64,000 nucleotides of DNA from JALONH01 sp046329235 (GTDB lineage Bacteria; Bacteroidota; Bacteroidia; Cytophagales; Cytophagaceae). The position numbers and the translations under genes were made by a program. Below, in pieces: positions 43,485-51,681 of the stretch. The DNA is taken from the NCBI GenBank assembly GCA_046329235.1, contig JAXLVA010000001.1, positions 310,001 to 374,000 of the forward strand. Reading direction: 5' to 3'. Under the pieces are notes generated by a model. That model saw nothing but the letters and a program-made list of their open reading frames with translations, made no database searches and was not told the DNA's origin. Each line of letters opens with the position of its first letter. Positions within the stretch are counted from its first letter, which is position 1.

Positions 43485-45400
43485 CGTTCTAGTGTTATTG
43501 TTCCTGTTTCAATTATTTCTTTGCCTTTATTGTCTTTGGCTATTACTTTCCAAGTATACACCCCATTAGGTGCGTCTGTAAAATTCGTTGTTCCATCCCA
43601 TCCACTATTCCACAAATTGGTGTAATAGATAGTTTGTCCCCATCTGTTAAATATGTAGAGTTGAAAATCTTGAATAAACTTTCCTTTTACGATAAAAATA
43701 TCATTTACATTATCTCCGTTGGGTGTAAAGATGGTAGGAGCCACAATCTTCCCGTCGAAAGAAATTAATACAGTATTAGATGAAGAGGGGCTATAGGTGC
43801 CATTTACAGGATTAGCTTTGATTCTATAATATACATCCGGTCCCGTAGGGTCAATAGGCTCTGTGAAAGATAACGCAAGGCCTACATTACTACTAGAAAT
43901 AACAGTCCCTCCGGTATTTAGTTTTTCTACAACATAGGATGCCACACCTGAATTATCAAATCCTGTGTATGTATTCCAGCTTAATTGTATATCAGTAGAA
44001 GTTTGTTGAGTTTGAAGTACTACAGGACAAGTAGTCAATGATAAAGGAGAATTGTTACCACAATTATCAGCATACTGTATGGTGTAGCAATAGCTATCCG
44101 TGCTTGTCCAGTTAGGATCATTGAATGTGGATGTAGTACTAGTACCAACGGATGTAGAAGTTCCTCCACTGACAGACTTCATAATATTAGCGGTAATAGT
44201 ACCAGCTGATGTCCAAGAAACTAATATTTGATTGTTGTTGAATGTGCTATTGACATTCGTTACAGCCGGTGGAGTAGAAGTCGATACTGCCGTTAAACAA
44301 AATGGTGCGGAATATGATTTATGAGTACTACCTGCATTGTTAGACGTTGTTAAGGTTGCAACAGTTGAATAACAATAATTGTTTCCACAAACTACATTTA
44401 TATCGTCATAGGTTGTAGTAGTTAAACTAGAACTCAATGTTGTATTATCTCTAATCAGTGTGTAAGTGCTGAAATTACTTCCGTAGGTGGTGTAATTATT
44501 CCAGTTAAGTTGATTGTCTTGATTGATAGCGGTGCCATTTAAGATAACACTACAAATATTTTCAGAGATTGCTTGATTTCCGCAATCATCTTTTTCAATT
44601 AATCGATAACAGTAGGTGTTAGCTTGTGTATTACGACTGGCTATGAGTGCGGAAGAGGTATCGGTAATGGTAGATTTAAAATTTAGAATGGTAGAGTACG
44701 CACCTCCATTCACAGATTCTTGAACATCATAGGTAAGTGCATTCCGAATCGAATATCGAAAGCGTAATTGTCCTGTGGTAGTTGATTGTGATATAACTCG
44801 TAAGTCAGTAATGTCCGGATTGACCAAAGCACTATAGGCTGTAGCCGGTAACGTAATTGATCCACAAATCCCCCCCACAGTGAATCCTCCTTTTACTTGA
44901 ACAGAATAGGTGCCGGAGCTTGCATAGGTATGAGGAGTAGTTGAATTACCTGCGACAGATATCATGGGCGAACCATCTCCAAAAAGTATTTCATAATAAT
45001 CATAAACATTATCTGAAACTTGTAAAGTGATTTGATTTCCAATACAGGTGTTAATATTGATGTTAGGTGCAGGGGAGGCTACTACCGTTATTAAATTAGT
45101 TTTAGTTTGGGTATTAATGAATCCGGTTCCATCATCAATTTTTTGTTTTACAGTATAAACACCAGGTTGGGTATATGTAAAGAAAGAATCGACAGTCCAA
45201 GCGTTGGAAGAAGTAGCTCCAAAATCATATTGTGGTAATCCAATATTAGGATTACTGCTTACACCGGAGCAGTCATGTACTCTTACTGTAAATGGAACAC
45301 AGCCCTTAACTGCTTCTTCCGTAAAACAGGCGGTATAAGGTTGTGCCCAAGCTAATGCTTGCAAAAAACAAATAAAGAATATGGAGACTAGTACTCGCAT
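43481..45400 (-). CDS. Secreted PKD/fibronectin-like protein with T9SS type B sorting domain
   Basis: A 639-aa protein. The signal peptide is MRVLVSIFFICFLQALAWA; the next part holds a PKD-like domain (YEILFGDGSPMISV, TPHTYASSGTYSVQVKG). Then come repeated fibronectin-like modules with Cys (YCYRLIEKDDCGN, YCYTIQYADNCGN) and L-x-W-N-x-Y strands. The last ~90 residues (APTIFTPNGDNVNDIF, FNRWGQTIYYT, GWDGT, PNGVYTWKV) are a gliding-motility-type CHU_C domain, the type B T9SS signal. It should be exported and kept on the surface or released. It sits between hisS (9 bases) and ybaB (overlap). Confidence 0.9.
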   Translation of the reverse strand: MRVLVSIFFICFLQALAWAQPYTACFTEEAVKGCVPFTVRVHDCSGVSSNPNIGLPQYDFGATSSNAWTVDSFFTYTQPGVYTVKQKIDDGTGFINTQTKTNLITVVASPAPNININTCIGNQITLQVSDNVYDYYEILFGDGSPMISVAGNSTTPHTYASSGTYSVQVKGGFTVGGICGSITLPATAYSALVNPDITDLRVISQSTTTGQLRFRYSIRNALTYDVQESVNGGAYSTILNFKSTITDTSSALIASRNTQANTYCYRLIEKDDCGNQAISENICSVILNGTAINQDNQLNWNNYTTYGSNFSTYTLIRDNTTLSSSLTTTTYDDINVVCGNNYCYSTVATLTTSNNAGSTHKSYSAPFCLTAVSTSTPPAVTNVNSTFNNNQILVSWTSAGTITANIMKSVSGGTSTSVGTSTTSTFNDPNWTSTDSYCYTIQYADNCGNNSPLSLTTCPVVLQTQQTSTDIQLSWNTYTGFDNSGVASYVVEKLNTGGTVISSSNVGLALSFTEPIDPTGPDVYYRIKANPVNGTYSPSSSNTVLISFDGKIVAPTIFTPNGDNVNDIFIVKGKFIQDFQLYIFNRWGQTIYYTNLWNSGWDGTTNFTDAPNGVYTWKVIAKDNKGKEIIETGTITLER

Positions 45401-45409
45401 GTTACGTTT

Positions 45410-46777
45410 TTAAGAACGAAGACTTTGAATGATTTCGTCTATCGAAAGGGTAGTTTGTTCTCCGGAAGCTAAATTCTTTAAGGTATATTTTTTCGAAGCA
45501 ATTTCAGTTTCACCGATAATGAAAGCGAAAGGAATACCCTTGGCATCTGCATAACCTAATTGCTTCTTGAATTTACTTACTTCAGGATACAACTCTGTAT
45601 GAATACCGTTTTGACGTAGTTGGGTAACTAGCGGTAAGGCATGTTTGAATGCTTCTTGATCGAAGGCGCAAACTAATACCTTTGTAGTACTTGAATTCCC
45701 TTCAGGGAATAAGTTTAAATCATTCAAAACGTCATAAATACGGTCAATTCCGAAGGAAATACCTACTCCTGAAACATTTGGTAAACCGAATACGCCAGTA
45801 AGGTTATCGTATCGTCCACCTCCGCAAATACTGCCCATGGCAACACCTACGGCTTTTACTTCAAATATAGCTCCGGTATAATAGGTTAAACCACGTGCCA
45901 GGGTTAAATCTATTTCTAAGGTAGGTTGGCTTAATCCTGAATCCTTTACTAATTGTAAAACCTCACGAAGTTCTTGAATCCCTTTCGTTCCAATTTCAGA
46001 ACTAGCTAAGTAACCTGAAAGGAGGGTAAGTTTTTCTTCGTTAGAGCCTGCTAATTCTAGTACAGGCAGCAGTTGTTCTATTTGCGAAGTATTAAAATCT
46101 CTTTCTAATAATTCTTTTTTAACACCCTCTAAACCTATTTTATCCAGTTTATCGATGGCAATACACAAATCAGTTTCAGCACCGGATTTACCAATCATTT
46201 CCGTAATACCGGATAAGATTTTACGGTTATTCATTTTAATGATAAAATTGTTTTCCATGCGTAAGCGCTTGAACACATCATGTATCATTAAAATAATATC
46301 GGATTCACATAAAAGTGAGTCGGTACCTACTACATCGGCATCGCACTGATAAAATTCGCAGTAACGACCTTTTTGCGGACGATCCGCACGCCATACCGGC
46401 TGGATTTGGTAACGTTTAAAAGGGAAGGTGATATCATGGCGATTCATTGCCACGTATCGAGCAAAAGGAACCGTTAAATCGTAACGTAGGGCCTTTTTGG
46501 AAACTTTAGGAAGTAGTTTTTTATACCCTTCTTCTACCTCAGTTGGGCTGATTTTATCCATAAAATCACCCGAATTCAAGATTTTAAAGATTAACTGGTC
46601 ACCCTCATCTCCATACTTACCGGTAAGCACACTTAAGTTCTCCATCGCCGGAGTTTCTAAAGGTAAAAATCCAAACTGTTTGAAAACCAGTTTTATAGTA
46701 TCAATAAGGTAGCTTCTTTGTAACATTTGCTTAGGGCCAAAGTCCCTAGTTCCTTTCGGTAAAGAAGGTTTTTCCAT
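45410..46777 (-). CDS. hisS: Histidyl-tRNA synthetase
   Basis: A 455-aa class II synthetase. Motifs: LPKGTRDFGPKQ at the start, RYDLTVPFARYVAMN (motif 2 region begins after), RPQKGRYCEFYQCDADVVG, the His-specific ARGLTYYTGAIFEV and CGGGRYDNL, motif 3 GISFGIDRIYDVL, and the C-terminal anticodon-binding domain (about 360-455). Charges tRNA-His with histidine. It leads a minus-strand unit with a T9SS cargo gene, ybaB and a GT2 gene, a mix of housekeeping and surface functions. Confidence 0.97.
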   Translation of the reverse strand: MEKPSLPKGTRDFGPKQMLQRSYLIDTIKLVFKQFGFLPLETPAMENLSVLTGKYGDEGDQLIFKILNSGDFMDKISPTEVEEGYKKLLPKVSKKALRYDLTVPFARYVAMNRHDITFPFKRYQIQPVWRADRPQKGRYCEFYQCDADVVGTDSLLCESDIILMIHDVFKRLRMENNFIIKMNNRKILSGITEMIGKSGAETDLCIAIDKLDKIGLEGVKKELLERDFNTSQIEQLLPVLELAGSNEEKLTLLSGYLASSEIGTKGIQELREVLQLVKDSGLSQPTLEIDLTLARGLTYYTGAIFEVKAVGVAMGSICGGGRYDNLTGVFGLPNVSGVGISFGIDRIYDVLNDLNLFPEGNSSTTKVLVCAFDQEAFKHALPLVTQLRQNGIHTELYPEVSKFKKQLGYADAKGIPFAFIIGETEIASKKYTLKNLASGEQTTLSIDEIIQSLRS

Positions 46778-46847
46778 GTGTATTTTTGGGTATTAAGCCC
46801 TAAAATTACAAAATCAGATTTTATTCCCACCAATTTTAATAGGAATC

Positions 46848-46878
46848 ATTGTAAATCCGATAATAATGTTTAAATTTG
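46848..46878 (+). promoter_or_regulatory. Strong promoter of the 45-aa protein gene
   Basis: ATTG (46848-46851), 19 bases, and a perfect -7 box TAAATTTG (46871-46878), followed by GC. This is the best Bacteroidota-type promoter in the window. Transcription should begin near 46884, 23 bases before the ATG. Confidence 0.7.
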
Positions 46879-46906
46879 CAGTCCTTGAATTAAATGATTT
46901 ATCACC

Positions 46907-47044
46907 ATGGGCGTTACTAGATTAAAAAGAAAAGACAAAAGAAATAGAGCAGTTGCTACCAACGAAGTGAATCGTATTAAGCAATTGACTAAGACTCCGG
47001 TTATCCGCAAAGTGGATGTTGAAGAACTAAAAAAACAAGCGTAA
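46907..47044 (+). CDS. Small basic conserved protein (45 aa)
   Basis: An intact 45-aa frame, MGVTRLKRKDKRNRAVATNE onward, with a very basic N-terminal half and a C-terminal P-V-I-R-K-V-D-V-E-E-L-K stretch. It has its own strong promoter (46848-46878) and a terminator 27 bases after the stop, so it is a dedicated gene. The composition suggests nucleic acid or ribosome binding. I recall near-identical short proteins as conserved hypotheticals in Bacteroidota, but can name no function. Confidence 0.8.
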   Translation: MGVTRLKRKDKRNRAVATNEVNRIKQLTKTPVIRKVDVEELKKQA

Positions 47045-47071
47045 GTAACTTACCCTTGTAGGAATATATTT

Positions 47072-47096
47072 AAGACAGCTCTAAGCTGTCTTTTTT
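47072..47096 (+). terminator. Terminator of the 45-aa protein gene
   Basis: Stem AAGACAGCT/AGCTGTCTT with loop CTA followed by a T-run, 27 bases after the stop and 12 bases before the next start. Confidence 0.92.
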
Positions 47097-47107
47097 ATTT
47101 TATACCC

Positions 47108-47611
47108 ATGCGAATACTATTACTATCCGATACTCATTCCTGGTTAGATCCTAAAATAGAAGATTTAGCATCTTCCTGTGATGAGATTTGGCATGCCGGA
47201 GATATTGGGAGTGTAGAGGTTGAAAAGCAACTTAAAGCATGGAAACCCTCTCGTATCATTACCGGAAATATCGATTCAGTAAAAGATTTTCCGGATATAC
47301 CGGAGTTTTTACATTTTACAATAGAAGGATTATCCTTCTTGTTTTTACATATTGGTGGCAAGCCGGGGAAATACCCTAAAGAAGCAAAACAATTAATTCA
47401 ACAACACTTACCCAACGTTTTTGTTTGTGGACATTCTCATATTCCTATCGTATCCAAAGTGAGTGAACTTAACGGAATGATTCATATGAATCCCGGTGCT
47501 GCAGGTAAAGAAGGTTTTCACAGAATGCGAACTTGTCTACGCTTTACCATAGAAAATAAACAAATCAAGGATTTAGAATTGATTGAACTAGGCTTGAGAG
47601 GGAAACTTTAA
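47108..47611 (+). CDS. YfcE-type metallophosphoesterase
   Basis: The 167-aa product is a small calcineurin-like phosphodiesterase: LLLSDTHSW (metal ligands), HAGDIG, ITGNIDS, LHIGG, FVCGHSHIP and MNPGAAG. These are the five conserved blocks of the YfcE/MJ0936 group, which cleave phosphodiesters in a manganese-dependent way; the natural substrate is unknown. The 3' end overlaps the convergent hypothetical gene by 4 bases. It follows directly after the terminator of the 45-aa gene. Confidence 0.92.
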   Translation: MRILLLSDTHSWLDPKIEDLASSCDEIWHAGDIGSVEVEKQLKAWKPSRIITGNIDSVKDFPDIPEFLHFTIEGLSFLFLHIGGKPGKYPKEAKQLIQQHLPNVFVCGHSHIPIVSKVSELNGMIHMNPGAAGKEGFHRMRTCLRFTIENKQIKDLELIELGLRGKL

Positions 47612-48240
47612 GTTTTCTTTTTAAAATATAAAGTGAACCATTTTTGTTGGATTTTGGCTTCATTACAAATTCCATCAACATAGGTATAAGTGTTTGTGTT
47701 ACCATCAGGAAAAGTGATGGAATAATTACTTTCATTTTTAACGATAGGACAAAAAGCTAAAAAGTTTTCGGTGAATAAATGAGTCGCCTCTGTTGGCTCA
47801 TGATGGTATAACTTCCCTACGGAATAATTAATCATTTGATGAGTGGTAGATTCTATTTTGTCTTTTTGATGAAAATGATAATATCCATTACTAATAGATA
47901 CTTGGTTGAATTTTTGAGTATCGGCATTTACTACATTAATCAACTTAGAGTAATATATTTTTTCGTTAAGGTATTTAGTGTATAAGGTATAATGAACATT
48001 ATAGGATTTAATCACATTTACATTGACTTTGGAGTCTATAATGTAGATGACAAAAGGGGAACCATCGTATAATCGTTTGGTACAATTTAGATACCCAATC
48101 GTACTATTGTTTAAGGTTACATCATATTGTAAGGTATGGTCCTTATAGGTTAAGGGTTGTTGAAAAGAAGTAGAAGTAAACATCCACAGTGGCATTGTGA
48201 GCCACAAAAAAATGTACCGAGAATTCGATAGCGTTACCAT
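47608..48240 (-). CDS. Exported hypothetical protein (DUF6134-like)
   Basis: A 210-aa protein with an N-terminal hydrophobic signal-type stretch (about residues 10-27) and a mature part of beta character: LQYDVTLNNSTIGYLNCTKR, VNVNVIKSYNVHYTLYTKYLNEKIYYSKLIN, NGYYHFHQKDKIESTTHQMINYSVGKLYHHEP and a final ITFPDGNTNTYTYVDG. The pattern of a G-x-L strand followed by aligned reporters resembles the DUF6134 family, but I am not certain. Likely periplasmic. It lies downstream of pyrE with a hairpin between, so read-through may be limited. Confidence 0.65.
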   Translation of the reverse strand: MVTLSNSRYIFLWLTMPLWMFTSTSFQQPLTYKDHTLQYDVTLNNSTIGYLNCTKRLYDGSPFVIYIIDSKVNVNVIKSYNVHYTLYTKYLNEKIYYSKLINVVNADTQKFNQVSISNGYYHFHQKDKIESTTHQMINYSVGKLYHHEPTEATHLFTENFLAFCPIVKNESNYSITFPDGNTNTYTYVDGICNEAKIQQKWFTLYFKKKT

Positions 48241-48254
48241 GTAACTAATATAAA

Positions 48255-48283
48255 AAAAATCCGGTAATTGATACCGGATTTTT
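48255..48283 (-). terminator. Terminator after pyrE
   Basis: Stem AAAAATCCGGTA/TACCGGATTTTT with loop ATTGA. On the minus strand a T-run follows, 2 bases beyond the pyrE stop, before the next minus-strand gene. Confidence 0.9.
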
Positions 48284-48285
48284 AT

Positions 48286-48915
48286 TTATGGATTCCAAAC
48301 TTCAGGAGCTTTTCTCCAAGCTTGTAAAGCATCTAAGGCTTCCGGTTGGATATAACCAAGCTGAATAGCTTCTTTTATGAGTTCATTGTAATTGGAAAGA
48401 GTAAATAAAGGAACTTTTGCTTGCGCAAAATTATTTGCAGCCACTTCAAATCCGTAGGTGAAAATGGCTACCATTCCTAAAACCTCTACATTAGCTGCTT
48501 TCAAAGCCTCTACTGCTTTTAAAGAGGAGCCACCGGTGGAGATTAAGTCTTCAATAACCACTACTTTTTGCCCAGGTAATACTTTCCCTTCGATCTGGTT
48601 ACCCATTCCATGATCTTTTGGTTTAGGACGTACATAGAACATAGGAAGTTCTAAAACATCAGCAACTAAGGCTCCTTGAGGAATACCTGCCGTGGCAACA
48701 CCTGCAATACCATTAGCTTGGGGGAAATGTTCACGAATTAATGCAGCCAAACCATCACGTATGATGCTACGAACTTTAGGGTAGGAAAGTGTCATACGAT
48801 TATCACAATAGATAGGGGATTTCCATCCGGAAGCCCATTGGAACGGTTGAGTAGGACTCAATTTTACCGCTTCAATTTCTAATAGAGACTTGGCAACTTC
48901 TGCAGCGTAATTCAT
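48286..48915 (-). CDS. pyrE: Orotate phosphoribosyltransferase
   Basis: I start at ATG 48915 (MNYAAEVAKSLLEI), which gives 209 aa; an upstream in-frame extension is unlike the family. Key parts are FQWASGWKSPIYCDNR (phosphate contact), the flexible loop RPKPKDHGMGNQIEG, and the PRPP motif VVVIEDLISTGGSS. PyrE adds ribose 5-phosphate to orotate to make OMP in pyrimidine synthesis. The divergent Nudix gene starts 125 bases away. A hairpin right after the stop ends the transcript. Confidence 0.96.
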   Translation of the reverse strand: MNYAAEVAKSLLEIEAVKLSPTQPFQWASGWKSPIYCDNRMTLSYPKVRSIIRDGLAALIREHFPQANGIAGVATAGIPQGALVADVLELPMFYVRPKPKDHGMGNQIEGKVLPGQKVVVIEDLISTGGSSLKAVEALKAANVEVLGMVAIFTYGFEVAANNFAQAKVPLFTLSNYNELIKEAIQLGYIQPEALDALQAWRKAPEVWNP

Positions 48916-49040
48916 AGTATTAATTTTGGGTAAAATTAACGGATTTTGTCTAAAATTTTTCCCTTGTTTATAATTCTTTGCCAATAACTGATACAATTAA
49001 GGTTAGACTTTCTTATTTTGTCGCTAGAATTCGCTCTGGC

Positions 49041-49721
49041 ATGAAGTTATTTCTTAATGATAAACCTGTAAAGGTGATTCAATACATTCCTAATATTCCT
49101 CTTTATTCTTATAATGAAGTCATTAGAGGAGGTGAGGAGATTTTGTCTGCTCGTCTAAAAGGTAATGTATATATAGAAAATGTATCCCCTCGCCAAATCG
49201 AGCGTTTGATCTCACTTTTAGAAATTAAAAAATTAAAGGAATTGCAATCGATCACGTTTGCAGCCGAAGATTATAATTTCATCACTGCTTTTATCAAAGA
49301 TCAATTTAAAATCATCAAAGCTGCCGGTGGTGTAGTTCGTAAAAACGATAAGATTTTGATGATTCTTCGCTTAGGGAAATGGGATATACCTAAAGGTAAG
49401 TTGAAGAAAAAAGAAGATTCCCTAAGAGGTGCCAAGAGAGAAGTGGAAGAGGAGTGCAGTATCCGTGTAGAGGTAAAAGAAAAACTTTGTTCTACCTGGC
49501 ATTCTTATATTCGAAAGGGCAAACGTTTGCTGAAGAAAACGGATTGGTACATTATGTACTGCACAGACGACAGCAATATGCAACCTCAATTAGAAGAGTT
49601 TATTGATGAAGTAAAATGGATGTCCTACAAAGATGTTCAGAAAGTAGTAAAAGACTCTTACGCGTCCATTCGTGAAGTAACTGAAGAGTATTACCGATTA
49701 CACTCAGATTTGGTAAGGTAA
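49041..49721 (+). CDS. Nudix hydrolase with N-terminal extension
   Basis: The start at ATG 49041 gives 226 aa. The first ~100 residues are not Nudix (MKLFLNDKPVKVIQYIPNIP...; includes an RQIERLISLLEIKKLKEL helix). The Nudix fold follows with AAGGVVRKNDKILMILRLGKWDIPKGKLKKKE and the Nudix box G-K-L-x3-E-x7-REVEEECS, in which the usual final Gly is Ser. It likely hydrolyses a nucleoside diphosphate derivative; substrate unknown. The 3' end overlaps coaD by 18 bases on the opposite strand. Confidence 0.85.
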   Translation: MKLFLNDKPVKVIQYIPNIPLYSYNEVIRGGEEILSARLKGNVYIENVSPRQIERLISLLEIKKLKELQSITFAAEDYNFITAFIKDQFKIIKAAGGVVRKNDKILMILRLGKWDIPKGKLKKKEDSLRGAKREVEEECSIRVEVKEKLCSTWHSYIRKGKRLLKKTDWYIMYCTDDSNMQPQLEEFIDEVKWMSYKDVQKVVKDSYASIREVTEEYYRLHSDLVR

Positions 49722-50156
49722 AAATCCACTTATATCCCCATTGTATTTATGAATGTCACGTACTAGCGTAGAGCTGATATGTGCTAAGTGTGGACTAGTG
49801 ATGATAAAAATTGTTTCTAATTCATCCCATAAATATTTATTCGCCTGACATATGGAGTTTTCATATTCAAAGTCAGTCGTATTTCTCAAGCCTCTAATTA
49901 AATATTTAGCGTTTACCTCTTGTGCAAAATGAGCTGTCAAGCCTTTGAATAAGAGTACTTCTACTTTATCTGTATCAGTAAAGCAAGATTCAATTTTAGG
50001 AATAATTAATTCAGTAGAGAAGTAACGTTGTTTCGCACTATTAGTCCCGATAGCAATGATTATTTTGTCAAATAGAGGTAAGGCTCTACGAACAATGTCT
50101 TCATGCCCTTTGGTGAATGGGTCAAAAGAACCTGGAAATAAAGCTATTCTTGACAT
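49704..50156 (-). CDS. coaD: Phosphopantetheine adenylyltransferase
   Basis: The 150-aa product is a standard CoaD: ALFPGSFDPFTKGHEDIVRRAL (the nucleotidyl T/HxGH motif as TKGH), GLTAHFAQEV, LIRGLRNTTDFEYE and the ISSTLVRDIHKYNGD loop. It adenylates 4'-phosphopantetheine in coenzyme A synthesis. Six bases separate it from the DUF3822 gene upstream, so both belong to one unit that starts near the DnaA-box cluster. Confidence 0.97.
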   Translation of the reverse strand: MSRIALFPGSFDPFTKGHEDIVRRALPLFDKIIIAIGTNSAKQRYFSTELIIPKIESCFTDTDKVEVLLFKGLTAHFAQEVNAKYLIRGLRNTTDFEYENSICQANKYLWDELETIFIITSPHLAHISSTLVRDIHKYNGDISGFLPYQI

Positions 50157-50162
50157 AGGCTA

Positions 50163-51062
50163 TTAAGCACAGCACAAGTGCATAGAGAATAAATCAAAAT
50201 AACGATGGTCATAAATTTCGTCGAATTGATAACTGTATCGCAAGGATTCAGGTTTATCACCGAAATTGATGAATCGTATGTATCTATACAATTTACTAAA
50301 AGTCTCTGAATCGGGAGTGATTTCTCCCCATATTTTTACCGGTACTGTTTCCGGATTTAATTGTAATTGATCAAAAACAAACAATACGAAGTATACAAAG
50401 TCTTCGGAACTGTTAAAACTAAAGCTATTACAGAATACAAGTTGTTTCCCTTTTTTAACTACAATAGTTAAGAAGTATTGTTCCACTTGTATATAAACAG
50501 AAGCAGGAGCTTCTTCTTGTGTATGTTGTATCATCAAACCTTCTATCATAGAAGCAGTATGATGAATAAATTTCACCGGACGAGCAGGGTAACGTGTTTC
50601 AAACCATACTTTCAGTGCGCGATCAACGGAAAATATATTGACAGCATCTGTCTGTTGATGTTTGAAGAATAAATAATCTTGAACGATATCTTCTTTGGAA
50701 GGTGTAGTAAGCGAAAGATACTCTTTCACGTATTCCTTCTCAAATAAAGATTCAGGTACTAATGTGAAATGAGTGTCTTTGGAAGCAATGGTAATTGATT
50801 TCCAAAAACCTGCTTTCAAAAGTATATGGTCGTCAAATAATAATTCTAATTGCTCTATCAAATCGTGAGTGGAGTATACTTCACGTAATTGATAGTCTTC
50901 CATGCGTAAACAACGGTTTTGTTGGCTGTCTACAATACAAATTCTAAATAGCTTGAAATTAACTTGAAGAGATAGATGATACTGAGATAGTTGATCTACC
51001 TCCAATCGATCATCTTTTATCGATTGCATTAAACGGTATTTTACTACTGGCTCTGTTATCAT
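50163..51062 (-). CDS. DUF3822 family protein
   Basis: A 299-aa soluble protein of the Bacteroidota family DUF3822, which has an actin-like (ASKHA) look: N-terminal VDQLSQYHLSLQVNFKLFRICIVDSQQNRCLRMEDY, ITIASKDTHFTLVPESLFE, VKFIHHTASMIEGLM and the closing QLNPETVPVKIWGEITPDSETFSKLYRYIRFINFG. These proteins are usually coded next to coaD, as here; the link to CoA synthesis is unexplained. It opens the minus-strand unit and its start codon flanks the 130-base region of DnaA-box-like sites. Confidence 0.85.
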   Translation of the reverse strand: MITEPVVKYRLMQSIKDDRLEVDQLSQYHLSLQVNFKLFRICIVDSQQNRCLRMEDYQLREVYSTHDLIEQLELLFDDHILLKAGFWKSITIASKDTHFTLVPESLFEKEYVKEYLSLTTPSKEDIVQDYLFFKHQQTDAVNIFSVDRALKVWFETRYPARPVKFIHHTASMIEGLMIQHTQEEAPASVYIQVEQYFLTIVVKKGKQLVFCNSFSFNSSEDFVYFVLFVFDQLQLNPETVPVKIWGEITPDSETFSKLYRYIRFINFGDKPESLRYSYQFDEIYDHRYFDLFSMHLCCA

Positions 51063-51075
51063 TTGAACACCTAAA

Positions 51076-51188
51076 AGTGGATAACTGTTAATTCACAAAT
51101 TGTATTTAATAAAGGCAATATAAATAATTCGTTAAATTTAAGCTAATTAATTGGATAAAATCAATCGTGTGGATAACTATGTGGATTA
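51076..51188 (+). other. Cluster of DnaA-box-like sites, candidate oriC or DnaA-controlled promoter
   Basis: Within a 130-base AT-rich gap there are three same-orientation sites: AGTGGATAA (51076-51084, one mismatch), a perfect TGTGGATAA (51168-51176) and TGTGGATTA (51180-51188, one mismatch); GTGGATAACT occurs twice exactly. The stretch between 51086 and 51166 is almost all A and T, as in a DNA-unwinding element. The reverse complement TTATCCACA is the DnaA consensus. The gap lies between DUF3822 and a Nudix gene, both on the minus strand. Confidence 0.45.
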
Positions 51189-51192
51189 AACA

Positions 51193-51678
51193 TTAGCTCC
51201 AAGGAATGGATTTTTCTTCATTTAATTCATTTTTTAACCATAAATCGACAACCGGATGTAATGACGCCGGATTTTCCTTCCTTAAATCCTCCCGCGTCAT
51301 CCATTTTAATTCTTGTAACAAAGGGGTGTTTTCAGGCATTTCCGGATCGTGTCCCAGGCTTGCTTCTCCTTGGGCATCTACAGTAAAAAACAATTCGATA
51401 GCGTGTAATGGCGTATCCATGTATTCATACAAGTGAACTAAATTTTTGACTTCAATTGTCAAACCGGTTTCTTCTATGAATTCTCTTTTCAAAGCATCAC
51501 TGATACGCTCTCCAAAATCTAATCCGCCACCAGGTGGAATCCAGATATGTCCCACCGAGCCAATATTGTGATGTTTGATGACCAACAGCGCATTATCTCG
51601 AATACAAATTCCACAAACACGTATTCGTAATCGATTTCCAAAATTTTTAATGATTTCTTCTGTAACTTCGCTCATCAT
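51193..51678 (-). CDS. Nudix hydrolase
   Basis: A 161-aa protein with a complete Nudix box: GGGLDFGERISDALKREF, then IEETGL, at about residues 49-71, preceded by WIPPGGG. The N-terminal strand RIRVCGICIRDNALLVIKH and the late L-x-E-L-K-W-M complete the fold. It should hydrolyse a nucleoside-diphosphate-linked compound; no specificity motif is visible. The start is the first of two ATGs (51678 or 51675), and lies only 3 bases from the start of the divergent helicase gene, so both promoters must lie within coding sequence. Confidence 0.93.
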   Translation of the reverse strand: MMSEVTEEIIKNFGNRLRIRVCGICIRDNALLVIKHHNIGSVGHIWIPPGGGLDFGERISDALKREFIEETGLTIEVKNLVHLYEYMDTPLHAIELFFTVDAQGEASLGHDPEMPENTPLLQELKWMTREDLRKENPASLHPVVDLWLKNELNEEKSIPWS

Positions 51679-51681
51679 CTT

